DNA of 64,000 nt from Planctomycetota bacterium. Its GTDB lineage: Bacteria > Planctomycetota > Planctomycetia > Pirellulales > Pirellulaceae. The stretch spans positions 248,001 through 312,000 of the forward strand of contig JAPLNL010000119.1 of the NCBI GenBank assembly GCA_026692905.1. The letters are read 5' to 3'. The notes under the pieces were generated by a model. That model worked only from the letters and a program-made list of their open reading frames with translations, was not told the origin of the DNA and did not search any database. How positions within the stretch are numbered: the stretch's first letter is position 1; the number at the start of each line of letters is the position of its first letter. The position numbers and the translations under genes were made by a program. Shown piece by piece: positions 16,104 to 24,576 of the stretch.

Positions 16104-17813
16104 ATGAGTACTGGATCGCTTTTGGCACGGATCTTCCGCAAGAAGAGCGTTGAGGAATTACATCAAGAATCAACCGATCGAGAAACGGCGGGCACGTCGC
16201 TGGTCAAGAGCCTGAACTTGCTCGACTTGACCTGCTTCGGCATCGCAGCCGTCGTTGGGGCAGGCATCTTCACAACACTCGGAAAAGCAGCCGCAGACGG
16301 TGGACCAGCGGTGAGCATCTTGTTTGTGCTAACCGCCATCACCTGTTTGTTTTCCGCGTTGTGCTACTCCGAATTCGCCTCTCGTATTCCCGTCAGCGGC
16401 AGTGCTTACACCTATTCCTATGCTGTTTTCGGCGAGCTAATCGCTTGGCTAATCGGTTGGAATCTGCTGATGGAATATGCCATTGGCAATAGTACGATTG
16501 CATTTTCATGGTCGGACTATTTTTCAAATATTCTCAATGGGATCGGTTGCCCTTTGCCTGGCTGGTTAGAAACTGATTACTACTCTTGTTCCGAGGAAGC
16601 AGGCAAGGCCGCTGACACGCTCAAGAACCCCACGTTCAAAGCAGACCTAGTCGCAATTTGGGAGAACGCACCTCGATTGGGCGGTATGCGTATCATTCTG
16701 GATCTACCTGCCCTCGCGATCAATTTGGTTATCACTTGCTTGGTCTATATCGGAATCCAAGAATCCAAGCTGGCTAGCAATACGATGGTTTTCTTAAAGC
16801 TCGGTGTCGTGCTTGGAGTGATCGTCATCGGTGCCTTTTATGTGAACCCGTCCAATTGGATTCCCTTCGCACCCAATGGAGCAACAGGTGTTTTGCAAGG
16901 AATCGCCGCGGTCTTCTTTACCTACATTGGTTTCGATGCAATCTCAACCACCGCGGAAGAATGCAAAAATCCGAAGCGGGACCTTCCGCTGGCAACACTA
17001 CTCACGCTCGGCATCTGTACTGTTCTGTATGTGATTTTGGCGTTTGTGCTGACAGGGATGGTGAACTACAAAGAGCTAGACGTGGATGATCCGCTCGCGA
17101 TCGTCTTCTCCAAACACAATCTCAATTGGCTTTCTGGAATCATTTCCATGAGCGCCGTGATTGCAGTCGCCAGCGTATTTCTCGTTTTCCAGCTCGGGCA
17201 GCCTCGAATCTTTATGAGTATGGCGCGCGACGGTTTGCTTCCCAAGCAGTTTGCCAAGATCCACCCTCGATTCAAGACCCCGGCGTTTTCGACCATTGTG
17301 ACTGGCATTGCAGTCGCGATACCCACGTTGTTCTTGAACTCTCAAATCGTATTGGATCTGTGTTCGATTGGGACGTTGTTCGCATTCGTTTTGGTTTGCG
17401 GCGGAATTCTCGAACTCAACGCAATTGACCGAAATGAAACAGCCAAGAGCGGCAACGCGGTGGTGCGATCAGGATTCAAAGTCCCTTATATCAATGGTCA
17501 GTTCGTAATGCCTGTCCTGTTTCTACTTTATTCAGCCTTCATGCGATCCCTGCCCGACAATCATGATTTGACCCATAACTGGTCCTGGGAAAAGTTTCCG
17601 TACTTCGTTTTTTGGGCGGTGTTCCTGGCACTCTCTATTTTGACCTCGATTCGAAAATGGTCTCTTATTCCAGTGCTTGGAGTAATCACCAATCTTTATT
17701 TGATTGCGGGGATCGGGCATCTCAATTGGTTGAGATTTGGCGTTTGGTGCTTGGTCGGCTTGGCTGTGTATTTTGTCTATGGCTACCGCAACAGCCGATT
17801 GGCAAATCGGTAG
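16104..17813 (+). CDS. APC-family amino acid permease (cationic amino acid transporter type)
   Basis: A 569-residue inner-membrane protein with about 14 hydrophobic segments. The first helix region carries GIAAVVGAGIFTTLGKAA, the GAGIF substrate motif of APC transporters. Segment FFTYIGFDAISTTAEECKNPKRDLPLA is the CAT-type signature. The N-terminal tail KKSVEELHQES also occurs in bacterial CAT-like permeases. A periplasmic insertion around residues 150-190 (LPGWLETDYYSCSEEAGK) is longer than usual. It starts 36 nt after rarD and is followed 9 nt later by the NYN gene, suggesting one transcript. Confidence 0.93.
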   Translation: MSTGSLLARIFRKKSVEELHQESTDRETAGTSLVKSLNLLDLTCFGIAAVVGAGIFTTLGKAAADGGPAVSILFVLTAITCLFSALCYSEFASRIPVSGSAYTYSYAVFGELIAWLIGWNLLMEYAIGNSTIAFSWSDYFSNILNGIGCPLPGWLETDYYSCSEEAGKAADTLKNPTFKADLVAIWENAPRLGGMRIILDLPALAINLVITCLVYIGIQESKLASNTMVFLKLGVVLGVIVIGAFYVNPSNWIPFAPNGATGVLQGIAAVFFTYIGFDAISTTAEECKNPKRDLPLATLLTLGICTVLYVILAFVLTGMVNYKELDVDDPLAIVFSKHNLNWLSGIISMSAVIAVASVFLVFQLGQPRIFMSMARDGLLPKQFAKIHPRFKTPAFSTIVTGIAVAIPTLFLNSQIVLDLCSIGTLFAFVLVCGGILELNAIDRNETAKSGNAVVRSGFKVPYINGQFVMPVLFLLYSAFMRSLPDNHDLTHNWSWEKFPYFVFWAVFLALSILTSIRKWSLIPVLGVITNLYLIAGIGHLNWLRFGVWCLVGLAVYFVYGYRNSRLANR

Positions 17814-17822
17814 TATCTCAAA

Positions 17823-18347
17823 ATGCGATTGTTGATCGACGGTTACAACTTGATGTTCGAGAGCACGTCGGTCGAGCGCGGAATGGACGGCACGAATGCG
17901 TTGCGAGCTGCTCGCGGTCGATTGTTGCATCTGCTGCTCGATCTCATCGACGAGTCGATGCGGGACAAAACGATGATCGTGTTCGATGCCAAAAAAGCGC
18001 CTCCGGGACTGCCGGATAAATATACGCATTACGGAATCCAAATTGTTTTCGCAAGAGACTGGGATTCAGCAGACGAACTGATTCAAACGGAGATACGTCG
18101 CCATTCGGCCCCTAAGACATTGACTGTGGTTTCCTCCGACCACGCGATCCATCGCAAAGCGTCAGCGCGTGGAGCCAAAGTCCTTGACAGCGACGAGTGG
18201 CTCGATCGGCAGTTGGAAAATCGCGCTCGAATCGCCCGACAAGGTCCCGATAGCCCGGAATCGATAGCGGACATGGAATCCGAGTCCAAAAATCGAGAAC
18301 TAAGCGAAGACGAGAAAGCTAATTGGCTAAAGGAATTTGGCGGTTAA
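17823..18347 (+). CDS. NYN domain ribonuclease, YacP/Rae1-like
   Basis: A 174-residue PIN-like (NYN/YacP) nuclease. N-terminal MRLLIDGYNLMF carries the first catalytic Asp (Asp6). FDAKKAPPGLP, FARDWDSADELIQTEI and VVSSDHAIHRKA are the remaining acidic motifs. The family includes Rae1, which cleaves mRNA in the ribosomal A-site in Bacillus. The C-terminal 40 residues are highly charged and probably flexible. Last gene of the rarD-permease-NYN run. Confidence 0.9.
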   Translation: MRLLIDGYNLMFESTSVERGMDGTNALRAARGRLLHLLLDLIDESMRDKTMIVFDAKKAPPGLPDKYTHYGIQIVFARDWDSADELIQTEIRRHSAPKTLTVVSSDHAIHRKASARGAKVLDSDEWLDRQLENRARIARQGPDSPESIADMESESKNRELSEDEKANWLKEFGG

Positions 18348-18415
18348 CGGGTAGCTAGTGTATTTTCCCAACGCGATTTTCTTCCCTTGCCCCGTTTTGC
18401 AACGCTGTAAAGAAT

Positions 18416-18473
18416 TTCAGGACGGCTGGGGCTTGACCCCACCGTCCGCAGCTTTGGCGTTCTACATTCACGT
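18416..18473. repeat. Dispersed hairpin repeat group B, copy 2
   Basis: Reverse-orientation copy of 3428-3485. The hairpin comprises GGACGG, GGGGC, a short loop and its complement. It follows the NYN stop by about 70 nt and precedes the long palindrome at 18485. Confidence 0.8.
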
Positions 18474-18484
18474 GGCCTGATCGA

Positions 18485-18537
18485 ACAACTCTGGATTTGT
18501 CGCACCGCCATTGGCGGTGCGACAAATCCAGAGTTGT
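18485..18537. repeat. Perfect palindrome with 26-bp arms
   Basis: Arms 18485-18510 and 18512-18537 are perfect reverse complements around one central base. The inner part is CGCACCGCCATTGGCGGTGCG. This would form a very stable cruciform or RNA hairpin. I found no second copy in the window. It is not followed by a T run, so it is not a classical terminator. Confidence 0.92.
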
Positions 18538-18675
18538 CATTTTCGTTACGAAGCCCATTAGGCAGGCACACTCGTGAATAGTCAATTTTTATTTCTCGAA
18601 ATAGTTGACTCTTTGAACAATCACGGCTAATCTCCGTTAAAGAAAATTCAATAGCCCCGATGGATTTAATGATGT

Positions 18676-18766
18676 CGCCCATTCGCCCATTCGCCCATTT
18701 CTAGGCAAATCGCCCATTCGCCCATTCGCCCATTCGCCCATTCGCCCATTCGCCCATTCGCCCATT
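18676..18766. repeat. 8-bp tandem repeat (CGCCCATT), 3 + 7 units
   Basis: Three units at 18676-18699 and seven at 18711-18766, each block followed by TCTAGGCAAA. The second block ends 21 bp before the ATG of the frameshifted gene at 18788. The whole arrangement looks like a duplicated cassette with slippage. Unit number could vary between strains. Confidence 0.95.
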
Positions 18767-18787
18767 TCTAGGCAAACTTTTGCTCGG

Positions 18788-19338
18788 ATGCGAGCAACGA
18801 TTTGGATCTTCATCTTCATAGCAAGTTCTCGATCACTTACAGGTCAGGAAGTGATCGATCTCGAGGGTAAAGCGGTGCTCCATTTCGATGGAAAATCCGA
18901 GGCGGAACTCACGGTAAATACAGACTTAATTGACGGATTTGTATATCGTATACCTGCGGAACTTTCGGTTGCAAACGACCTAAAGTTCATGGACTTGAAA
19001 GGAAGAACAATTTGTCAATGTGCGTCGCTACAGTTTGACAAAAATATGGTTGCAACACCTATGAAGATGGAGTCATCAAGAAAAAGGAGAGCCAAATTAT
19101 TCCTAAAAATCAAGGCGAAAAAACATCCGTTCGCCCTTCAGCCACACCGGGACAAGGAGTTGAAGTTAATTTCGTCAAAACGATTGTTTGCTTTGAATAC
19201 CGTCAATGCAAATGCGAAAAGAACCTCAATGGAATCGGTTCATCTTGTAAGGCGAACTCTGTTGAAGAAAAAGGCATAAATGTGTACACGCAAACCCAGA
19301 ATCTTTGCCCGCCGTTGTTGGAAATAGAGGCGTTCTGA
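18788..19338 (+). pseudogene. Secreted Cys-containing protein gene with a one-base frameshift
   Basis: The first frame starts with a signal peptide (MRATIWIFIFIASSRSLTGQ) and continues to about residue 84 (LQFDK). After that it becomes a Lys/Arg-rich nonsense tail ending at 19279. In the next frame, from 19051, a convincing sequence runs to a TGA at 19336-19338, with segments GCNTYEDGVIKKKES, TIVCFEYRQCKCEKNLNG and NVYTQTQNLCPP. Adding one A to the run AAAAA at 19040-19044 joins the frames (QFDKKYGCNTYED), giving about 183 residues. This is a real mutation, an assembly error or slippage. Family not recognised. The DNA is AT-richer than its surroundings. Confidence 0.75.
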
Positions 19339-19482
19339 AAATTTAGTCCGCAAGATTAATAGATCACGTCTCTGAAGTGCCGTCTTCCGGTACAAGCTAC
19401 AACAACTATCAGTAGTTGTTGTTTGCAAAAAGTGAATTTACTTTACCTCCCCTATAATGCACTTTCCTTGATAGGTATAAAA

Positions 19483-20496
19483 ATGAGTCGCGCAGTAATG
19501 GTTGTATTTGTTTTTGTTTCGTCATTTAGCGGGCAGGTTTTAGGGCAGGCAATCGATGTGAACGACCGTTTCGCACATTTTCAACTCCAGCAGGCAGTCC
19601 TCAGCGAGAGCTTTTCTGTATTGATTGAAAAGATTTCGCTTGATGTGGATATCGTCGACGTTCCGCGAGCGGACACCCCGGGGGGAAAAAGCGAGAAGCA
19701 AAAAAGGTTGGTTTCAAATCGAATTTTGCAGCGGGTGGTGTTTGGCAAAAAGGGGCAATGGAAAAGATTGGACGGACTGTTCTATTCCGTTTTTGGTAGC
19801 CAAGACTTAGGGCTAGCAATGAGGGAATCGCAACTTATTCACGAGAATGAGGGTTGGTACTTCAGGCATTCAAAAAATGACAGGCCGAACCAAAGCTTGA
19901 GACGATTTCAGATCAGAGCTGGCATAACCGGGGAGCTGACAGAGACTCGGTGGAAACATCCTTTTTCTACAGCTACAACCAATGGGGGTGGTATGTTAGA
20001 CGATAAGGAAAACGGTTGGGCTTCGATGAATTTCACTGTTTTGGAGGAGGAACTCCAGAAGGATGGAAGAACTAAATTTACGACCACAAATCAAGGTGGC
20101 GGTGTCCATAGATTTACCTTCAATAAAGATGAAGATTGGTTTGTAGAAGAAATTGAATTTCTCACGAGGAACCAGTCGCAAGAAGAATTGATCGCAATTT
20201 CCATGGGTGCGAAGTCTAAGCCAGCTACCAAGGAAACACTAAAAGACTATACCGTGTACGCAACGAATCGTTCTGAATGGAAAGAAATCGAGAAAAACAG
20301 ATGGGTGCCGTGGGTATCCCGAATTCACTCGAAAGAAGGTGATTATCATGTTGAACACGAAATTCGGTTTCGAGATTGGAAATTCATGGGTGATGTAAAC
20401 CAATCATTGCTCGACGAGGAAAACTTTACTCTTGAGAAGATCCCTGCGTCCGTTGACTTTAAGGCGATTCGAGATTTATTCGACACTACGAAGTAG
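19483..20496 (+). CDS. Secreted protein of unknown function
   Basis: A 337-residue exported protein. The open frame begins at 19423, but ATG 19483 starts a signal peptide (MSRAVMVVFVFVSSFSGQVLG) and is preceded by AGG about 8 nt away. No family was recognised. The mature chain is polar, with many Glu/Lys/Trp residues, and contains paired beta-like segments (TKFTTTNQGGGVHRFTFNKDEDWFVEEIEFL, summarised from residues about 205-235). It ends in DFKAIRDLFDTTK. Together with the frameshifted gene upstream it forms an AT-rich two-gene islet flanked by tandem repeats, possibly acquired. Confidence 0.72.
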   Translation: MSRAVMVVFVFVSSFSGQVLGQAIDVNDRFAHFQLQQAVLSESFSVLIEKISLDVDIVDVPRADTPGGKSEKQKRLVSNRILQRVVFGKKGQWKRLDGLFYSVFGSQDLGLAMRESQLIHENEGWYFRHSKNDRPNQSLRRFQIRAGITGELTETRWKHPFSTATTNGGGMLDDKENGWASMNFTVLEEELQKDGRTKFTTTNQGGGVHRFTFNKDEDWFVEEIEFLTRNQSQEELIAISMGAKSKPATKETLKDYTVYATNRSEWKEIEKNRWVPWVSRIHSKEGDYHVEHEIRFRDWKFMGDVNQSLLDEENFTLEKIPASVDFKAIRDLFDTTK

Positions 20497-20637
20497 CTTG
20501 TTTTCCAATGGTACGTCCTTGCGTTCCTGGGGATCAGACAGGGCATGGGAATCTCAAGGGCAATCGCCCGTTAGCAGCCTGAATAACCTGCGAGTAGCTT
20601 CTCAATTGCAGAGTTATCGAGGCATCTGAATACCATT

Positions 20638-22077
20638 TTAGCTTGTCAGCATCTCGTGCTGAACAACACCATGCACATCCGTGAGTCGGAACCTGCGACC
20701 TTGAAATGGATAGGTCAGTCGTTGATGATCAACGCCCAGCATATGCAAAATCGTGGCATGCAGATCATGCACTTGAACTGGTTTGTCGACCACGTTGTAG
20801 CCCAGCTCATCCGTTTGCCCGAATGACAGGCCAGGCTTGGCGCCACCACCAGCCATCCACATGCTAAAGCACCGTGGGTGGTGATCTCGACCATAATCCG
20901 TATCGGTTAGTTTGCCCTGACAGTAGTTCGTTCTACCAAACTCGCCACCCCAAACGACCAACGTATCCTCAAGCAGTCCGCATCGTTCTAGGTCGGCCAC
21001 CAATGCAGCCGATGGTTGATCGGTTTGCAAACATTCCCTCTTCAGACCAGCCGGCAAACCGCCATGGTGATCCCAGTCCTGGTGAAACAGTTGGACAAAT
21101 CGCACCCCGCGTTCTACCAATCTTCGAGCCAACAAGCAATTGGCGGCAAACGATCCGGGTTTCTTCACATCGGGACCATACAAATTCAAAACATGTTCCG
21201 GCTCATCGGCCAAGTTATTCACTTCGGGGATCGAGGCCTGCAGTCGATAAGCCATTTCATATTGAGCAATGCGTTCGTCGATACCAGGATCGAGCGTTTG
21301 CTCGCGCTGAGCCAAATCCATCTCGCGGCTCAAGTCCAACATAGACCGGCGTTGGCCTCGCGAAACCCCATCCGGATCGTTGAGAAACAATACCGGCTCA
21401 GCCCCTGCTCGCAGCTGAACGCCTTGAAAGCGTGACTGCAAAAAACCGCTTCCCCAAAGCCGTTGATACAGAGGTTGCCCCCCTTTGTCCTTGGTTACCA
21501 AAACCACGAAAGCGGGCAAATTCTCGTTCTCGGTTCCAAGCCCATAGGACATCCACGAACCGATCGAGGGCCGCCCCGCCATCTCCGATCCGGTTTGAAA
21601 AAAGGTAATTGCGGGATCATGATTGATCGCTTGCGTTGTCATGGAGCGTACTATGCAGAGCTTGTCCGCAATCTTCGCCGTGAACGGCAACAGCTCGCTA
21701 ATCCAAGCCCCCGATTCGCCGTGCTGTTGAAACTGAAAAATGCTTTTCGCAAGAGGCAAGATCGCTTGGTTACCACTCATGCCCGTCAATCGCTGTCCAT
21801 TTCGCACGGAGTCAGGAAGTGGCTGGCCATGCTGTGCATTCAAACTCGGCTTGTAGTCAAACAAATCAAGTTGCGATGGGCCACCTGACTGGAAGAGATA
21901 GATAACCCGTTTCGCTGTCGGCTTGTGATGAAGCTCCGTTAGGACGCCTGGCACGCCAGTCCCGAGCGTCCCTAATGCTGATTTCGAGTCTGCGCTCAAC
22001 ATGCTCGCCAAGGCGATCGAGCCGAGTCCTGCCGCAGACTGTGAGAAGAATTGCCTTCGTTGGGATTGAAACTCCAT
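20638..22077 (-). CDS. DUF1501 domain protein, Tat-exported
   Basis: A 479-residue DUF1501 (sulfatase-like alkaline phosphatase superfamily) protein, abundant in planctomycetes. ATG 22077 starts MEFQSQRRQFFSQSAAGLGS, a twin-arginine signal. An upstream in-frame ATG at 22110 would add 11 residues without purpose. Family motifs: YLFQSGGPSQLDLFDYKP, LPFTAKIADKLCIVRSM, QLFHQDWDHHGG, VVWGGEFGRT and GRDHHPRCFSMWMAGGG. It usually pairs with a DUF1549/PSD1 cytochrome gene directly upstream; here the upstream neighbour is a TPR protein and a repeat, so it is an orphan. Periplasmic or paryphoplasmic; the biochemical role of the family is unproven. Confidence 0.93.
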   Translation of the reverse strand: MEFQSQRRQFFSQSAAGLGSIALASMLSADSKSALGTLGTGVPGVLTELHHKPTAKRVIYLFQSGGPSQLDLFDYKPSLNAQHGQPLPDSVRNGQRLTGMSGNQAILPLAKSIFQFQQHGESGAWISELLPFTAKIADKLCIVRSMTTQAINHDPAITFFQTGSEMAGRPSIGSWMSYGLGTENENLPAFVVLVTKDKGGQPLYQRLWGSGFLQSRFQGVQLRAGAEPVLFLNDPDGVSRGQRRSMLDLSREMDLAQREQTLDPGIDERIAQYEMAYRLQASIPEVNNLADEPEHVLNLYGPDVKKPGSFAANCLLARRLVERGVRFVQLFHQDWDHHGGLPAGLKRECLQTDQPSAALVADLERCGLLEDTLVVWGGEFGRTNYCQGKLTDTDYGRDHHPRCFSMWMAGGGAKPGLSFGQTDELGYNVVDKPVQVHDLHATILHMLGVDHQRLTYPFQGRRFRLTDVHGVVQHEMLTS

Positions 22078-22142
22078 GTTCGTCGGTCTCTCATTCATTT
22101 TTGTAAGCATGTCAGCAATAGTCTTTGTGTGAAATGGCTAAA

Positions 22143-22220
22143 TTAGCCGATCGGCGCTAGCCGCGGTTCTCGAGGAATGTCGAGCACCTTGGGGAACCGG
22201 GGCTAGCGCCCACCGGCTAA
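22143..22220. repeat. Repeat group D, inverted pair
   Basis: The left half on the minus strand carries TTAGCCGATCGGCGCTAGCC. The right half carries GGGGCTAGCGCCCACCGGCT. About 24 nt separate the halves. Single copies are at 4-29 and 55717-55740. This is the only complete inverted pair of this group here, lying between the TPR gene and DUF1501. Confidence 0.85.
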
Positions 22221-22232
22221 TTGACACAGGTC

Positions 22233-23273
22233 TCACGCTTGCGCGGACGTTGCGTCGATTGGTATTTCATTTTCGGCCTCAGGACTGCTCCACTGTGACT
22301 GCATCGCTTTCAAATCGTCGGTTCGGCCGAGCGCTTCATAGCAATGCATCAGTCCACCGGCGGCGTAACGGTAATTGCTGCAATCGTCGAGCGAGAGCTC
22401 GAAAGCCGCCGATGCTCTCTCCCATTCTTTGTTCTGAACGAGGGCGAGTCCCAAGTTGTAATGCACTCCAGCTGCAAACGGTACGCGCTCGAGAATAGAT
22501 CGGTAGATTTTCGTTGCGGCCGAATAGTTGCGTTTGGTCGCTTTTAAGTTTGCGGCATGTAGGCCTGAAAAAGGGCCTGCGATTTTGTCGCTTGCATAGG
22601 CGCGAATGAGTTGGTAGATGGCCGGAATGATACCGATAATAAATAGGAAATTGACGGCCAGCATTTTCCAGGCTGTACCACGCATACACGCCGGGCAACG
22701 CGTCGATTCATTCGTCCAGTACCCGTAGACAACAAAAAGAAAGTAGAAATAAAACTCAGTGAAATGCCTCGGATGCGAATACATTCCACAGTGTTCGCAA
22801 AGTTTGTATTCCACCTCGTTCTTTGGCGTTTCCGGCTGAATCGGAACGGTGAACACCGTGTCGCAATAGTCGCAAAACAGTTGGGGGGGCGGTTCGAATC
22901 GACTAAGATTCAGCGTCGCTGTACAGCACGGACATTGTTCCTTGCGAAACACACCAACTCGTCCACCTGCCTGCCAGGCTTCTTCCTCCTTGCCGACCTG
23001 TACAGCACTTCGGATGCGATCAATATCGGACCTTAGCTGCTTTACATTCCCCGTGTGCATCAGGATGGATATTGCCTTTGGCTGACCCTCGGCACTGGGC
23101 ACGACAAAAATGAATGCCTTCTTCGCCTGCATGGTATGAAGAATGTCGGCAGCTCGATACTGCTCTCCTGCCAGGTCGAGCTGTTTTCCGTCAAAGCTCC
23201 CTTTTTTCGAAAGGAACGTAGTCGGCTGTCCCGCCTCGTTCAGCAACTGATACTTGAAGTTTTGTGTGGTCAT
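22233..23273 (-). CDS. Zinc-ribbon membrane protein with TPR-like C-terminus
   Basis: A 346-residue protein not assigned to a named family. The N-terminal 100 residues hold an alpha/beta domain. Several CxxC pairs follow: CPCC at about 113, CDYC at about 134, CEHC at about 158 and CPAC at about 192, suggesting two zinc ribbons. Hydrophobic stretches FYFYFLFVVYGYW and MLAVNFLFIIGIIPAIYQLI look like membrane helices. Residues 245-325 show two TPR-like repeats (AATKIYRSILERVPFAAGVHYNLGLALVQNKEWERASAAFELSL, in parts). It lies head-to-head with the zinc-ribbon gene at 23563. Function unknown; perhaps a membrane scaffold. Confidence 0.8.
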   Translation of the reverse strand: MTTQNFKYQLLNEAGQPTTFLSKKGSFDGKQLDLAGEQYRAADILHTMQAKKAFIFVVPSAEGQPKAISILMHTGNVKQLRSDIDRIRSAVQVGKEEEAWQAGGRVGVFRKEQCPCCTATLNLSRFEPPPQLFCDYCDTVFTVPIQPETPKNEVEYKLCEHCGMYSHPRHFTEFYFYFLFVVYGYWTNESTRCPACMRGTAWKMLAVNFLFIIGIIPAIYQLIRAYASDKIAGPFSGLHAANLKATKRNYSAATKIYRSILERVPFAAGVHYNLGLALVQNKEWERASAAFELSLDDCSNYRYAAGGLMHCYEALGRTDDLKAMQSQWSSPEAENEIPIDATSAQA

Positions 23274-23562
23274 TGTGAGCGTGAGAAATTGGATTAGAAG
23301 TTGAACGATATCGCAATCAAAACTACCTCACACTATAACCACTTCCATCGCGATTGTCTCAACTGAGCCAACGGCGAGCCCTCGTCTAATAGGCTGCATT
23401 GGGTGGAGGGCATCAGATGGAATGTGCATGCTTTTTTGGGACGCAGTTTTTCCGTTTCATGTCTATAATGGTATCTACTCTCGCCTCCCAATGTCTCCAT
23501 ATCGTGCCAGTTAACTTCATGCAACTGCTCGCCTAATCCGTCACCCCCGATGAAGCACAATC

Positions 23563-23928
23563 ATGCCGCCCCTACCTTCTGGAAGACTTGAATTCACCGA
23601 CTGCCATGGATGCGGAAAACGTGTGGCCACAATTGCAACCATTTGTCGCCACTGCAACACGAAACGAAACGTCTCGTCGCTAGTCAAGAGAAACCCAGGC
23701 CCTCGGGACTTAGTCGGGACGGCTGATCTCGACGCAGAACCGGATGCCTATTCGCATTCCGCCCTCGCATTGGGCGGGTATGGGGAAGATGACTATGATG
23801 ATGCGGCGGAGGAAAAAGAGCAGCCTTCGATTGGCGTTTTTTCCAAAATGCAAAGTTTTTGGTGGTACGTCGCTTTGGTTCTTCTGGTCTTCTTCGTGGT
23901 CACTGCGCTGCTGCCGCAATTTTGGTAG
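23563..23928 (+). CDS. Small zinc-ribbon protein with C-terminal membrane anchor
   Basis: 121 residues. CHGCGKRVATIATICRHC (two CxxC pairs, residues 14-31) forms a zinc ribbon. An acidic linker (GEDDYDDAAEEKEQP) leads to a hydrophobic C-terminal helix (WWYVALVLLVFFVVTALLP), so it is probably tail-anchored with the ribbon in the cytoplasm. It is divergent from the zinc-ribbon/TPR membrane gene at 22233, with about 290 bp between them. No function can be assigned. Confidence 0.75.
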   Translation: MPPLPSGRLEFTDCHGCGKRVATIATICRHCNTKRNVSSLVKRNPGPRDLVGTADLDAEPDAYSHSALALGGYGEDDYDDAAEEKEQPSIGVFSKMQSFWWYVALVLLVFFVVTALLPQFW

Positions 23929-24042
23929 TCGCAGGTCTACCCATATATCTGGTTTCGTGAGAGACCTACGTTCAACAACCTTTGCATTGCAGCTGGTTTC
24001 TCACGATATGAGCTACGATATGGTTCGAAGTTCAACTTTGCT

Positions 24043-24306
24043 CTAAGGTCGTTTGCGAGCAGGCACAATGGCTCGAGGCTGTGGCACGTGTCCAGAGGAG
24101 ACTTCTTTTTGCGTGACATGTCGGCCGTGTTGTGGCGGCACCAACCGATGAAGAATTACGGGAATTGGGCTGCTGTGAACGATCACCTCTTTGCCGTTGA
24201 TAATCTGTTTGTGCTGTGTTGCATTTGCCTGACTGGAAATCGCAACAACGGAAGAGAAGGCTGCGAGTTGAATTGTGACGATTTTGCGGATTGTTTTGGT
24301 GTTCAT
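24043..24306 (-). CDS. Small secreted protein, hypothetical
   Basis: 87 residues from ATG 24306. The N-terminus MNTKTIRKIVTIQLAAFSSV plus VAISSQANA is a good signal peptide with an AxA cleavage site. The mature part is about 57 residues, His/Pro/Val-rich (HSSPIPVILHRLVPPQHGRH), and ends in basic residues. The frame reaches 24348 without a better start. No strong ribosome-binding site was seen. The support is mainly the signal peptide. Confidence 0.5.
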   Translation of the reverse strand: MNTKTIRKIVTIQLAAFSSVVAISSQANATQHKQIINGKEVIVHSSPIPVILHRLVPPQHGRHVTQKEVSSGHVPQPRAIVPARKRP

Positions 24307-24576
24307 GCCGGTAGGTCCATGTTTCGAGTCAAGAATGAGCCTTATCATCGAGAATGAGTATACCCCATCTTCAATCGCAGCTCCCCAGAATCCCGAAGTT
24401 TTGCAGAGCCGAGACAGGTATGGCGTTTGTACCGATTGAGTCGACGAAACCTGAATTCATCCCATCTTTTCCGATGGCGTCCACTTGAGTTGTAACCCAA
24501 CTTCGATGAACCTAGAGCCGTCGGAGATTTCAAATGCGCTTTGAAATGAAGCGATTACAAACACGTGAGAAATTCC

